Positions 1-11,076 are shown, numbered from the stretch's first letter. The stretch: 64,000 bases of DNA from Sphingomonas dokdonensis (GCF_002197685.1 NZ_NBBI01000002.1:1-64000), one strand, 5' to 3'. The notes: generated by a model from the sequence alone, not told the origin. A program made the numbers and translations.

Positions 1-50
1 GCCACAACGCGGAGGCGTTCGTGTTTCCCCAAACGGACCACATACGGTGA

Positions 51-468
<418 letters not shown>

Positions 469-481
469 GAACGAAGCGTGA

Positions 482-2635
<2,154 letters not shown>

Positions 2636-2976
2636 CGTGAAATCCTCGTCGCTTCGGGGCCGACGTACTTATCGACACGTTCCTGCCCGCTAGCCGGCAA
2701 CGAGATTGATCCAGACCAGTTCTCGAGAACCGTTCTCACTGTCACATCGCTGCCAAGCCTTCGCCTCGCACGTGGTGCGGCCTGGACGAACGCGGGAATG
2801 TGGCGTCAGGCTTGTCTTCGCGTCGACGGTGGTTTTCCCGTACGCGATGCTGCATGATATGTAGGTGATCCGGCACCCGTAGCGGCAATCCGACCGCCGT
2901 CTGGCGCTAAACATGGAGACGGTCCGCGTATGCCTGGTGTCGCGAAACGTCTGAACGAACGCATAGAAAGGCGCCG
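2636..2976. other. Non-coding interval, no gene recognised
   Basis: This 340-bp stretch between the katG relic and the VIT transporter carries short open frames on the minus strand (for example 2690-2914) that match no family I recognise. The katG promoter would have lain here. A GAAAGG ribosome binding site for the next gene is at 2966-2971. Confidence 0.4.
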
Positions 2977-3741
2977 ATGACGACGCGAGCAGCGGGTGAC
3001 AGTCACACGAAGACGCCCGGAGGGTCCGCGAGCGTCACGTCGGGGCTGCCAAGTGAGCATCATCTCGTCCATCGCACCGGCTGGCTGCGGGCGGCGGTGC
3101 TTGGCGCAAACGACGGCATCATCTCGGTTTCCAGTCTGTTGGTCGGGGTCGCTTCAGCCCCAGGGGCGTCGCATTCTGGCGTCCTGCTGGCCGGCGCTGC
3201 GGCCCTGGTTGGCGGCGCGCTGTCGATGGCGGCGGGTGAATATGTCTCGGTCAGCTCGCAGGCCGATACCGAGCAGGCCGATCTGGCGCGCGAACGCCAT
3301 GAACTTGCCCGCTCGCCGCAACAGGAAACGGCGGAACTCGCTGCCATCTACGAGGCCCGCGGCGTGACATCAACGGTCGCACGACAGGTGGCCGAACAGA
3401 TGATGGCGCATGATGCGCTGGGTGCGCACATGCGTGACGAACTGGGGCTAACAGATCAACTCGCCGCCCGCCCGGCGCAGGCGGCGTTATCGTCCGCGGC
3501 AGCGTTCACGGCCGGTGCGATCGCCCCCGTGATCGTCGCCCTCGCCGCGCCCCGAGCGGTCGTGAGTATCGCCGTATTGCTGACGGCCCTGATCTTGCTC
3601 GCCATCCTCGGAGCAATCGGCGCCAAGGTGGGCGGCGCCCGCATCGGTCCTGCGGTGCTTCGGATCACTTTTTGGGGGATTGTCGCCATGGGCGTTACGG
3701 GCGCGCTCGGGTATGTCTTGGGCGGCGGCGTCGCCGGCTGA
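2977..3741 (+). CDS. VIT/CCC1-family iron/manganese transporter
   Basis: The 254-residue integral membrane protein belongs to the VIT1/CCC1 family, which moves Fe2+ or Mn2+ across membranes. After a hydrophilic N-terminus of about 35 residues comes the family's first-helix signature (LRAAVLGANDGIISVSSLL), then a second helix ending in the GALSMAAGEYVSVSSQADTE motif. A charged helical cytoplasmic segment rich in Glu and His follows (roughly residues 95-160), where VIT proteins bind metal, and then three C-terminal helices. The ATG is preceded by GAAAGG at good spacing. It stands alone, so its role in metal detoxification or storage is inferred from the family only. Confidence 0.85.
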   Translation: MTTRAAGDSHTKTPGGSASVTSGLPSEHHLVHRTGWLRAAVLGANDGIISVSSLLVGVASAPGASHSGVLLAGAAALVGGALSMAAGEYVSVSSQADTEQADLARERHELARSPQQETAELAAIYEARGVTSTVARQVAEQMMAHDALGAHMRDELGLTDQLAARPAQAALSSAAAFTAGAIAPVIVALAAPRAVVSIAVLLTALILLAILGAIGAKVGGARIGPAVLRITFWGIVAMGVTGALGYVLGGGVAG

Positions 3742-3820
3742 AGTGACCGGAATTTATCGGTCAAAGAGGCTAGGCTGTGCTTCCGCTAATCAACAATCCC
3801 GTCACGCTGAAGCGCGTTTC

Positions 3821-4205
3821 TCACAGAGATGACGTGGCGACATAGGCACCGAGAGCGATGACCATGCCGGCAAAGCCCCGTTCGAGCAGTACCTTGCGGG
3901 TGCCAAGACTTCTGCCAAGCGCGATGCCGCCGACGGTCCCCGGCGACGCCGCCGATGACCAGCAGCGCGGTCACGCCCCAATCGACCAAGCCTGACAGGG
4001 CGTAGGAGGTGGTGGTGGTCAGCCCAAGTGCGCTGACGACGAGCGACGTGCCGATCGCGTAGGGTAGCGGCATAGCGGTCGCCATGATCAGGCCCGGCAC
4101 GATGAGAAATCCACCGCCGATCCCGAAAAAGCCGGCTGCGAGCCCGACAAGCAGCCAGATCACCCCGCCCGCCGCAAGCGCCGCGAGAATGGCCGCGATG
4201 TGCAT
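3821..4205 (-). pseudogene. TauE/SafE-family permease, frameshifted and half-length
   Basis: The N-terminal part reads as the TauE/SafE glycine-rich signature (AAGFFGIGGGFLIVPGLI, then YAIGTSLVVSALGLTTTTSY). The original frame is lost near 3943: GGVAG is followed by an unrelated frame to 3786. Adding one base restores the expected tail (GTVGGIALGRSLGTRKVLLERG..GAYVATSSL) to a stop at 3821. Even when corrected it covers only about 128 residues, one of the two TauE repeats. It lies 7 bp downstream of the rhodanese gene in the ArsR operon, where a full-length paralogue would export sulfite or thiosulfate. A sequencing error could explain the frameshift but not the short N-terminus. Confidence 0.7.
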
Positions 4206-4212
4206 GATCGGA

Positions 4213-4731
4213 TCAGGCTGCCGCGCGCCGGTTCCAGGGCATCATGCGGAGCAGGTTGGCCATGCCGCACCACCCCGTCGCACCGGCGAACATCAGCCCA
4301 GCGCCGACGAATGCTGACAGTGCGTAGAAGCCGGGTGCGACGAACGCGCCGAGCAGCACGCCGGCCAGCACCAGCGCACCGGCCGTGATCTGAACCTGAC
4401 CCATTAATTCCAGCGGCTGCGATCGATCGGCGCTGACGGGATGGCGGGCCTGTCGCCACGCTTCGATGCCGCCCTCAAGAATATACGCCGGCGCACCGCC
4501 CGCTGCCGCGCCAAGCTGCGCGGCGTTGGCGGCGGTGCGCATTCCTGATTTGCAGTGGAAGACGACCGGGCGGCCGTCACGCGGCAGATCGCCGATCCGG
4601 TTAAGCGGCACGTTCATCGCGCCGGGAATGCGCTCGCGCGCATGTTCGTCGGCACCGCGGATATCGACCAGGCGGGCACCGGCATTGATCGCGGCGCGGG
4701 TGTCGGCCGGGGAAAGGGTCGCAAGCATCAT
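4213..4731 (-). CDS. YgaP-like rhodanese with DUF2892 membrane domain
   Basis: The 172-residue sulfurtransferase has an N-terminal single rhodanese domain with active-site Cys60 in the loop FHCKSGMR, followed by ILEGGIEAW, typical of the family. Residues from about 108 form a DUF2892 hairpin of two membrane helices, so the catalytic domain is tethered to the inner membrane as in E. coli YgaP (174 residues). It accepts sulfane sulfur from persulfides and passes it to acceptors such as sulfite or cyanide. I chose the ATG-ATG at 4731, 4 nt after the stop of the ArsR gene, rather than the longer open frame that overlaps that gene. It is the second gene of the sulfide-response operon. Confidence 0.88.
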   Translation of the reverse strand: MMLATLSPADTRAAINAGARLVDIRGADEHARERIPGAMNVPLNRIGDLPRDGRPVVFHCKSGMRTAANAAQLGAAAGGAPAYILEGGIEAWRQARHPVSADRSQPLELMGQVQITAGALVLAGVLLGAFVAPGFYALSAFVGAGLMFAGATGWCGMANLLRMMPWNRRAAA

Positions 4732-4735
4732 GACG

Positions 4736-5056
4736 TCAGTCCTTGCAATAAAGCTGGTAGAGGGTGGCGAGCAGCGTTTCGACACGCGCATCCGCAATGG
4801 CGTACCAGAGCGCTTGGCTCTCCCGTCGGTAGGTGACGAGGCCTTCGTCGCGCATCCTGGCAAGGTGTTGCGAGCAGGCGGACTGCGACAGGCCGACATC
4901 GCGGGCCAGATCGCCGACCGTCACCTCGCCATGTTCGACCAGCTTGCACAGCAGCATCAGCCGGCGCGCGTTGCCGATCGCCTTCAGCGTGTCGGCCAAC
5001 TGTCCCGCTTTTGCTTCGAAGGTCGCCAGATCCATTGGCTTGAGCACCATCGCCAC
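4736..5056 (-). CDS. bigR: ArsR-family persulfide-sensing repressor, BigR/SqrR type
   Basis: The 106-residue winged helix-turn-helix protein has recognition helix SQSACSQHLARMRDEGLV. It has Cys37 (MLLCKLVEHG) and Cys104 (LYQLYCKD), the spacing of the redox pair in BigR and SqrR that forms a polysulfide or disulfide bridge and releases DNA. A third Cys sits in the recognition helix. It heads the operon with the rhodanese and TauE genes and diverges from the MBL persulfide dioxygenase, the classic BigR arrangement. The start is GTG at 5056 or ATG at 5050. It probably represses both directions from the palindrome between the genes. Function is inferred from family, cysteines and context. Confidence 0.85.
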   Translation of the reverse strand: MAMVLKPMDLATFEAKAGQLADTLKAIGNARRLMLLCKLVEHGEVTVGDLARDVGLSQSACSQHLARMRDEGLVTYRRESQALWYAIADARVETLLATLYQLYCKD

Positions 5057-5059
5057 TCC

Positions 5060-5097
5060 ATTAGATATTGCTTATGTAGCATCATCTAATATATTAG
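5060..5097. promoter_or_regulatory. Probable BigR operator between divergent promoters
   Basis: The 62-bp gap holds inverted repeat ATTAGAT (5060-5066) and ATCTAAT (5084-5090), plus a perfect 12-bp palindrome CTAATATATTAG at 5086-5097. AT-rich TTAGAT/ATCTAA repeats are the kind of site described for BigR. The location suits autorepression and control of the MBL gene. Confidence 0.7.
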
Positions 5098-5118
5098 CAA
5101 GAGCTAACGGAGGTGTTC

Positions 5119-5988
5119 ATGACCCAGCCATTCATCGAGGCGTTCTTCGACGAACCGACAAACACGATCAGCTACCTCGTTGGCGATCCCGTCACACGCA
5201 CAGCGGCGGTGATCGATCCGGTACTCGACTTTGATCTTGCGAGTGGCGTTGCCGAAACGCGCTCGGCCGAGCGGATCGTCGCCTTTGCGCGTGAGCAGGA
5301 CTGGCGCATCGCGATGGTGCTGGAGACGCACGCCCATGCCGATCATCTGTCGGCCGCACCCTTTATCAAGGCGCACACTGGCGCATGGATCGGGATCGGC
5401 GCGCACATCCGCGACGTCCAGCGGATTTTCCGTCCCGTCTTCGCGATGGACGATCTGAAAACGGACGGTTCTGATTTCGACAGGCTGTTCGATGATGGCG
5501 ATGCCTTCGCGTTGGGGAGTCTTACCGTTGGGGTGATGTATGTTCCCGGGCACACGCCGGCGGATGTTGCCTACCGGATTGGCGATGCTGCCTTTGTCGG
5601 TGATACGCTGTTCATGCCGGATTACGGGACGGCGCGGGCTGACTTTCCCGGTGGCGACGCACGAAAGCTCTATCGATCGATCCGCCGCATTTTGTCGCTC
5701 CCAGACGCTACGCGCTTGTTCTTGTGCCATGACTATAAAGCGCCAGGGCGTGACGAGTATCGCTGGGAGACGACGGTGGGCGAGCAGCGCCGGGCAAGCG
5801 TTCACGTTCACATGGGGGTGACGGAGGACGAGTTCGTTGCAATGCGTGAGCAGCGCGACGCCGGTCTGTCCGTGCCGAAGCTGCTGCTACCCTCGATCCA
5901 GGTCAACATCCGCGCCGGCCACTTCGATGAGGCCGAAGCGAACGGCGTCAGCTTCCTGCGCATTCCGGTGAAGTGGAAGGCCAAGTGA
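5119..5988 (+). CDS. MBL-fold persulfide dioxygenase-like hydrolase (Blh/ETHE1-like)
   Basis: The 289-residue metallo-beta-lactamase fold protein has metal motif THAHADH (about residues 75-81), a later GHTPADVAY and LCHDY segment supplying the remaining His/Asp ligands. The C-terminal EYRWETTVGEQRRASVHV region is typical of the Blh/ETHE1-like group. These enzymes oxidise glutathione persulfide to sulfite. The start is the ATG at 5119, since GGAGG at 5109-5113 is well placed for it; the upstream GTG overlaps that site. It diverges from the ArsR, rhodanese and TauE genes. Together they would sense persulfide, oxidise it, transfer sulfane sulfur and export the product, although the permease looks broken. 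Confidence 0.88.
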   Translation: MTQPFIEAFFDEPTNTISYLVGDPVTRTAAVIDPVLDFDLASGVAETRSAERIVAFAREQDWRIAMVLETHAHADHLSAAPFIKAHTGAWIGIGAHIRDVQRIFRPVFAMDDLKTDGSDFDRLFDDGDAFALGSLTVGVMYVPGHTPADVAYRIGDAAFVGDTLFMPDYGTARADFPGGDARKLYRSIRRILSLPDATRLFLCHDYKAPGRDEYRWETTVGEQRRASVHVHMGVTEDEFVAMREQRDAGLSVPKLLLPSIQVNIRAGHFDEAEANGVSFLRIPVKWKAK

Positions 5989-6040
5989 CAAGCGCGGTGG
6001 CCGTTCCGGGAGAGCCGCGACATCCAGCGCTCTCTTACGC

Positions 6041-6062
6041 CGCGGTCGGTCGCCCGACCGCG
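6041..6062 (+). terminator. Hairpin downstream of the MBL gene
   Basis: A perfect 9-bp stem CGCGGTCGG/CCGACCGCG with a TCGC loop lies about 53 bp after the MBL stop. There is no T-run, so termination is plausible but not certain. The rest of the interval to 6235 shows no gene. Confidence 0.45.
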
Positions 6063-6234
6063 ATCGGGCAACACTCCTTACGACACCTGAAGTTTATTCC
6101 GATTTGCTCGGGAAAGCCGCGTCTTCTGCAGGCGAGCAACGCGCAGGGGGTGAGAAATGGGAAGACCGCGCTGAACGCCCGAGATGAAGCCGCCGCCTCT
6201 GCAAGGCTGTCCGATCGCCCGCGCCACGCGGCAC

Positions 6235-7152
6235 TCACAAAGCCTCGGCGAGCGCCAGTATGACGCCCGCCGCCACGAGCAATAGCCCCGCTGCCTCGAT
6301 GCGGTGGAATGGGTCGCGTAGATAGAAGGTCGCAAAGGCGAGGGTGAAGATTACCTCTACCTGCGCCACGATGCGCACGAGGGCGACGGGTGCGATCGCG
6401 AGCGCGCTGAACAGGCAGATCGAGCCGGTCCCCGCGAGCAACCCGACCTGTGACGAGGTGCGCCACGATCGTGCGACGGCGCGCAAGGTCGCGGGCTCGC
6501 GCCACGCTACCCAACCGCCGAGCCATAGAGATTGGGTCGCCACCACCACCGCCAGCGTGACCAGTGCGGCTAGGAATGGCCGGTCGCTTTCCAGATGCAG
6601 CGCGGCGCGGCGGATGAACACGCCGGTGATCGCGAACAGCGCGCCCGCACCAAGCCCGCACAGCGCCGCGGGTTGTCCCAAAGCTTGCAGCACATTGCGC
6701 GGCGTGAGGTTGCGCCCACCCAGCGCCAGCGTAAGCACCCCTGCGATGCCGATCGCTATGGCAGCAGCGATGGCCACCGTGACGGTTTCGCCAAGGATCA
6801 ACCAGCCGAACACGGCCGCCTGCACCGTCTCCGTTTTTGAAAAGGCGGTGCCGACGATGAAATTACGATAGCCGAAGGCCATGATGAGCAGGTTCGTGGC
6901 GAGCAATTGTGCAATCGCCGCCACACCGGCGAGGCCGAAAAAGGTCGCGTCGAGACGAGGCAGCGCTGCCCCGCCGAAATGCAGGTAGCTGCCCAGTACG
7001 GCAAGGATGAGCGGCAGGCCGTAGACATAGCGGGCGAGGCCCGCTCCATTGACCGACAATTGCGATCGTAGGCGCTGCTGTACGGCCGTTCGCCACGCCT
7101 GCAGTAACCCGGCCAGCAGCGTGGCCGGAAGCCAGGCGAGCGCGATGGTCAC
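6235..7152 (-). CDS. EamA/DMT-family inner-membrane transporter
   Basis: The 305-residue protein is almost entirely hydrophobic, with about ten predicted helices arranged as two EamA repeats (the second begins near residue 160). Typical elements include AFSKTETVQAAVFGWLILGETVT at the end of the first repeat and ALVRIVAQVEVIFTLAFATFYLRDPF in the second. DMT proteins export or import small metabolites, but the substrate cannot be told. It is a single gene facing the VOC/GST operon end. The 155 bp to the next gene (7153-7306) show nothing recognisable. Confidence 0.85.
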   Translation of the reverse strand: MTIALAWLPATLLAGLLQAWRTAVQQRLRSQLSVNGAGLARYVYGLPLILAVLGSYLHFGGAALPRLDATFFGLAGVAAIAQLLATNLLIMAFGYRNFIVGTAFSKTETVQAAVFGWLILGETVTVAIAAAIAIGIAGVLTLALGGRNLTPRNVLQALGQPAALCGLGAGALFAITGVFIRRAALHLESDRPFLAALVTLAVVVATQSLWLGGWVAWREPATLRAVARSWRTSSQVGLLAGTGSICLFSALAIAPVALVRIVAQVEVIFTLAFATFYLRDPFHRIEAAGLLLVAAGVILALAEAL

Positions 7153-7306
7153 GCGGTGAACCGCCCCAATCGGAGGTGTAATAGCGCCCCGATCAAGGCC
7201 GGAGCCCAGCTAGGACGGCTGTTGTTAGGGAGCAGCGCCAAACAACGTCCGTTCCGTAGCTGAGCCCCGACCGACGCCGGAAGGCGTAGATTCTCTCGGC
7301 CGACGG

Positions 7307-7930
7307 TTATTCCGCCGGCACCATCTCGGCGACGTCGTTCTCCGCCAACGCCTTTTGCACGATCAGCCCCTCGCGCTTCGTGCCGTCGGCCGTCATCGGA
7401 TCGTGGGCGACATCGTGATCGCCGAACGTCTTGGTCCAGGCGGCGAATTCGAGGCACACGCCGTCGGGATCGAAGAAATATACCGATCGGACGAAGACGC
7501 CGTCATGCATGTGATCGGACGATTGCGTGTCAGAATCGTCGTGATTGAGGATCTTCGTGACCGCCACGCCCTTGGCCTGAAGGCGCTCGTAATATTCGTC
7601 GAACTTTTCGGCCGGCACGTTGAACGCGATATGGTTCATCGAACCGTGCGCGGAGGAGAAATCGCCCTGCGTCGGCAGCGCGGCAGGAGCGGAAATCCCC
7701 GGGTGCGCCTCGGCCGCCTTGGGAAACCAGAAGAAGGCGAGGCTGTCGCCGTTCCCCATATCGAAGAAGAAATGCTGCCCGCGTCCGCCGGGCAGGTCGA
7801 TCGTCTTGACCAGCGGCATGCCGAGCACGTCACGGTAGAATTCCACCGTCTTCGCCATGTCCTTGCACACGAGCGCGAGGTGGTTGACCCCCTTGAACTC
7901 GAATTCGCTGTTGGTTGCCGGCATCGTCAT
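7307..7930 (-). CDS. VOC-family metalloenzyme (glyoxalase/extradiol dioxygenase fold)
   Basis: The 207-residue protein has two VOC half-modules. Putative metal ligands are His17 (VNHLAL), His100 (MNHIAF) and Glu161 (VCLEFAAW), the 2-His-1-Glu set of glyoxalase I and type I extradiol dioxygenases. SVYFFDPDGVCLEF is the usual second-module ending, and about 45 extra residues follow. It is the second gene after the GST at 7941, 10 bp apart, both from the promoter carrying the CTTAG operator at 8583. With no other oxygenase candidate in the island, ring or C-C bond cleavage by this protein is possible, but isomerase or lyase activity is equally allowed by the fold. Confidence 0.82.
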   Translation of the reverse strand: MTMPATNSEFEFKGVNHLALVCKDMAKTVEFYRDVLGMPLVKTIDLPGGRGQHFFFDMGNGDSLAFFWFPKAAEAHPGISAPAALPTQGDFSSAHGSMNHIAFNVPAEKFDEYYERLQAKGVAVTKILNHDDSDTQSSDHMHDGVFVRSVYFFDPDGVCLEFAAWTKTFGDHDVAHDPMTADGTKREGLIVQKALAENDVAEMVPAE

Positions 7931-7940
7931 TCTCCTCTCT

Positions 7941-8561
7941 TTATGCTGTGGGTTGACACGCTGGCCGCGCCGCTACGCGATCGAACCAGGCGATCAGATT
8001 GGTGCAGGCCGGGTCGATCGGCTGCCCGACGCTGCGACCGAAATCGAGAAAGGCGAACAGATGGATGTCGGCGAGCGTGAAGCGCTCCCCGGTCAGCCAT
8101 GTGCGCCCGGCGATCTGTGCGTCGACCCAGCGCATCCCGTCCTGCGCCACTGCCTTCAGCCCCGCCGCCGCCTCCGGCAGGCAGCGCATCCGCGGCTCGA
8201 ACAAGGCGAGCCCTTCCGAATAGCGGAAGCCGCTGGTCAGCGGCTCGCAGATCTTGAGATCGACGCGTCGTGCCCACATCCGTGTCGTCGCGCGCTCCTC
8301 AGGCGTGGTGCCGATCAGCGGCGGTGCCGGGTGCAGTTCATCGAGATATTCGCAGATCGGAAGGATCTCGGTGAGAATGGCACCGTCGTCCTGCTCCAGC
8401 GCGGGCGTCTGACCGGCCGGGTTGATCGCGACATTGTATGGCGCGCGGCGGTTCTCGGCGCCGCGCAGGTCGACCATGACCGCCGGTATCGCAATGCCCT
8501 TCTCCGCCATGAACAGCGTCACGACACGCGGGTTCGGCCCGACCGAATTGTAAAAGCGCAT
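7941..8561 (-). CDS. Glutathione S-transferase family protein
   Basis: The 206-residue cytosolic GST has an N-terminal thioredoxin-like domain (SVGPNPRVVTLFMAEKGI, cis-Pro in AGQTPALEQ, glutathione-binding acidic/Thr pair at LTEILPICEYLDE) and an all-helical C-terminal domain (WLTGERFTLADIHLFAFLDFG). A Ser in SVGPNPR could be the thiol-activating residue. It is first in an operon with the VOC protein. Such enzymes in sphingomonads often cleave ethers, isomerise maleyl compounds or dehalogenate. Which of these applies is unknown. Confidence 0.85.
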   Translation of the reverse strand: MRFYNSVGPNPRVVTLFMAEKGIAIPAVMVDLRGAENRRAPYNVAINPAGQTPALEQDDGAILTEILPICEYLDELHPAPPLIGTTPEERATTRMWARRVDLKICEPLTSGFRYSEGLALFEPRMRCLPEAAAGLKAVAQDGMRWVDAQIAGRTWLTGERFTLADIHLFAFLDFGRSVGQPIDPACTNLIAWFDRVAARPACQPTA

Positions 8562-8582
8562 CCTCTCGTTCCCTTGCGACTT

Positions 8583-8600
8583 TGCTTAGCTGATTAAGCA
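8583..8600. promoter_or_regulatory. Operator-like palindrome A of the island
   Basis: TGCTTAGCTGATTAAGCA is a perfect 6-bp inverted repeat around six bases, 22 bp upstream of the GST start. It matches the shared CTTA-N6-TAAG motif found at five further promoter regions of the island. Confidence 0.7.
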
Positions 8601-8628
8601 CAAACCGTCAACGTCATTGACGGTTTGT
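8600..8628 (-). terminator. Perfect hairpin over the CMD stop codon
   Basis: ACAAACCGTCAA and TTGACGGTTTGT form a 12-bp perfect stem with a 5-base loop. It includes the TGA (8614-8616) of the CMD gene and abuts operator A. It probably ends the MFS-SnoaL-CMD transcript before the GST promoter, though the T-run is weak. Confidence 0.55.
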
Positions 8629-9267
8629 CGTGGGGCGCGGTGCGCTGAGGAAGTCCGCGGCGCTGAATCCCTCGGGTGCGGCGACCTCGACGATCGGGTC
8701 CGCGCGGTCGTCGAATTCCATGCGCAGCGCACGGGTAATCACCGCGTGCATGTCGTAAAGGCAGGTGATGTAGGTAAACTCGAAGATCTGCTCGTCGTCC
8801 CAGAAGGTCTTGAGTTTGGCGAAGACAGCGTCCGGTACGCGGCCGCCGGCTTGGGCCAGGCAATCGGCGTAGGCGAGCACGGCGCGCTCCTGCTCGTCAT
8901 AGCAATCCGCGACGGTCCAATAAGGAACGGCGGCGATCTTCTCCTCGCTGACGCCAAGGCCGCGCAGCGACTTGCAATGCTGCGAGAAGACGAACTGGCT
9001 GCCCTTCACCCAGCCGGCGCGGGTCTGGCCCAGTTCGCGCAGGACCGGCGAGATGCGCCGCGCCGGGTGGCGGTAGACCGCGAAGCCATCGACGGCATGT
9101 TTGAAGATATCGGGCGCGAGCGCGTAGACCGTCCACCAGTCGCCCGGCGTGCCGGTGGCGGTACCGGGTTCGGCGACCGGATCGCGATCGCCGAACAGGC
9201 GGTTGTAGTAAGCGAGAACGGTTTCGTCGGTAACGTCGGCGCGCGGCACCTGGCGCAAGATAGGCAT
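8614..9267 (-). CDS. Carboxymuconolactone decarboxylase (CMD/AhpD)-like protein
   Basis: The 217-residue helical protein matches the CMD/AhpD superfamily. The core region FVFSQHCKSLRGLGVSEEKIAAV holds the characteristic His/Cys helix-turn, followed by DCYDEQERAVLAYADCLA and FWDDEQIFEFTYITCLYDMHAVITRAL. Family members are decarboxylases, disulfide reductases or peroxidases. This one has a single SQHC rather than a CxxC, so a redox role like AhpD seems less likely. It lies 12 bp after the SnoaL-like gene in the MFS operon. A decarboxylation or isomerisation step on a ring-opened intermediate is an inference. Confidence 0.8.
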   Translation of the reverse strand: MPILRQVPRADVTDETVLAYYNRLFGDRDPVAEPGTATGTPGDWWTVYALAPDIFKHAVDGFAVYRHPARRISPVLRELGQTRAGWVKGSQFVFSQHCKSLRGLGVSEEKIAAVPYWTVADCYDEQERAVLAYADCLAQAGGRVPDAVFAKLKTFWDDEQIFEFTYITCLYDMHAVITRALRMEFDDRADPIVEVAAPEGFSAADFLSAPRPTTNRQ

Positions 9268-9279
9268 GAGCTGCTTCCT

Positions 9280-9666
9280 TCAGGCGAATTTGCGAAATTC
9301 GGCGACATGGGCCGAGTCGAAATATTCATCGAGGCGGGTGATCTTTCCGCCCTCGACGTGGCAGATGATTGCGCACGGCAGGCGCACGGCAACCCCGTCA
9401 TGGGTGCGCGTGCCCTGCAACGTATGCTGCTGCACGAACCCGCCGGGGAAAACGTGGACGCGCCGATCGGCGTAGGAGCGGCGGTCGATCCGCGCGACCA
9501 TGCCGGTCAGCGTCTGCGCGGTCTGCTCCGGCGTGACGATCAACTCGTCGGTATTGTGCCAGATTGCCGCATCGGGCGTGAAACTGCCCTGCATCGTCGC
9601 GATGTCGCCCTGCTCGATCGCGTCAAAGAAGCGTGCGGCGAATGCGCGCATCTCGTCATCGGTCAT
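9280..9666 (-). CDS. SnoaL-like/NTF2-fold protein
   Basis: The 128-residue small alpha+beta barrel protein reads MRAFAARFFDAIEQGDI at the N-terminal helix, then HNTDELIVTPEQT and EGGKITRLDEYFDSAHVAEF at the end, the usual SnoaL/NTF2 pattern. Members act as hydratases, isomerases or cyclases on polyketide-like or steroid-like compounds, or have no known activity. The start is the ATG at 9666, which overlaps the MFS gene end by 11 bp. The longer open frame upstream is inside the MFS gene. Confidence 0.8.
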   Translation of the reverse strand: MTDDEMRAFAARFFDAIEQGDIATMQGSFTPDAAIWHNTDELIVTPEQTAQTLTGMVARIDRRSYADRRVHVFPGGFVQQHTLQGTRTHDGVAVRLPCAIICHVEGGKITRLDEYFDSAHVAEFRKFA

Positions 9667-10975
9667 CCTGCCTCTCCCTTTCATACCCGTCGAGATCGGC
9701 ACGCACGTCGCGCGCCATGCGATATTGCGCCACCGCCGCGACGACGGCGAACGGCAGCACCCACAGTAATGCGAAACGCAGGCTCGCCACCCCATAAGCG
9801 GGGGCGAGCGCGTCGCTGATCATGCCGATCACCAGCGGACCGCAGCCGAGCCCGACGAGGTTGAACATCAGCAGCAGGATTGCCGAGGCGGTGGCGCGCG
9901 CGCGCGACGGGGTAAGGTTTTGCACCAGCGCCAGCGCCGGCGCGACATAGATCGTGCAGGCGACCATCGGCACCAGCATCAGCGCGAGCGACCATTGCCA
10001 GCTATCCACCAGCAGCGCCGCGGCGAAACTGGGAATCAGCACGACCGTCGCCACGCACGGCACCAATGCATAGGCCGCCGCCGAGCGCCGCGCCGCCCAG
10101 TTGACCAGTGCGCCGCCACCCCAGATGCCCAGCCCAAAGGTGATCCCGGCGGCCGGCGCAAACCAGGTTGCAAGCGCGCTCAACGGCATGCCCTGCGTGC
10201 GCATGAGGAAGGCGGGGATCCAGTTGAGCATCCCGTAGCTGACGAACGCCGACAGTCCGCTGGCGATCGCCAGCATCCGCAGCGAGCGGCGACGCAGGAA
10301 TAGCGCAAAGCTCGCCCCCATCGGCAGCGCCGTATCGGACCCAGTAGGCCGGGCTGCGTCCATTTGTCCTCGCGCCGGCTCGCGCACCAGCATCAGCAGC
10401 AGCGGCGCGGCGATCAGGGCACCGACGACGCCGATCGCAATAAAGGCATTGCGCCAGCCGATCGTTGCCGCGGCCCAGCCGCCGAACGCCGCGCCCAGAA
10501 ACACGCCGAACGGCCCGTTGGCGGTGAAGATGCCGATCACCAGCGGACGGCGCTCGGGCGGATAATAATCTGCCAGCACCGACAGTGATGGCGCGGTCCC
10601 GCCTGCTTCGCCGATCCCCACACCGAAGCGTGCAAGCGCGAGTTGGACGAACGTCTGCGCAAAGCCGCAGGCCGCGGTGAAGACGCTCCATATCGCGCAA
10701 GCCGCCGCGATCAGCCGCACGCGATGCCAGCGATCCGCCGCCATCGCGAAAGGCACACCCATCAGCGCGTAGAACAGGGCAAAGCTCAGCCCGGTGAGCA
10801 GCCCGAACTGCGTGTCGCTGAACGCCATCTCGGCGCGGATCGGCTCGACCAGCACGGACAGCAATTGGCGATCGACGAAATTGAGCGTGCCGATCGCGAA
10901 CAGCATCCACAGCGCGATCGCTCGCTGCGCGGCACCCGGTGCGGTCCGCTGCATGTTCATCGCCGTGTCGGTCAT
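9656..10975 (-). CDS. MFS transporter, spinster-like type
   Basis: The 439-residue protein has twelve predicted helices. The first ends in IGTLNFVDRQLLSVL, then GVPFAMAADRWHRVR (MFS motif A between helices 2 and 3) and RFGVGIGEAGGTAPS. This NFVDRQ pattern is common in sphingomonad MFS proteins sitting in catabolic clusters, which usually import carboxylates or aromatics. I chose the ATG at 10975, just after CGAGGAGA. It heads a minus-strand operon with the SnoaL-like and CMD genes, and its promoter region is shared with the divergent SDR and contains operator B. It probably moves the island's substrate across the inner membrane after the TonB receptor takes it up. Confidence 0.88.
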   Translation of the reverse strand: MTDTAMNMQRTAPGAAQRAIALWMLFAIGTLNFVDRQLLSVLVEPIRAEMAFSDTQFGLLTGLSFALFYALMGVPFAMAADRWHRVRLIAAACAIWSVFTAACGFAQTFVQLALARFGVGIGEAGGTAPSLSVLADYYPPERRPLVIGIFTANGPFGVFLGAAFGGWAAATIGWRNAFIAIGVVGALIAAPLLLMLVREPARGQMDAARPTGSDTALPMGASFALFLRRRSLRMLAIASGLSAFVSYGMLNWIPAFLMRTQGMPLSALATWFAPAAGITFGLGIWGGGALVNWAARRSAAAYALVPCVATVVLIPSFAAALLVDSWQWSLALMLVPMVACTIYVAPALALVQNLTPSRARATASAILLLMFNLVGLGCGPLVIGMISDALAPAYGVASLRFALLWVLPFAVVAAVAQYRMARDVRADLDGYERERQDDR

Positions 10976-11016
10976 CCCGTCTCCTCGCAGCGATTCACCG
11001 TCGCCCTTGCGAGAGA

Positions 11017-11034
11017 AGCTTAGATACATAAGGA
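11017..11034. promoter_or_regulatory. Operator-like palindrome B of the island
   Basis: AGCTTAGATACATAAGGA contains CTTA-N6-TAAG in the 101-bp gap between the divergent MFS and SDR starts, 42 bp from each. Confidence 0.65.
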
Positions 11035-11076
11035 TGTGTGTCAATCACACTGACGGTTGTACCAGGGAGAGGGCCG

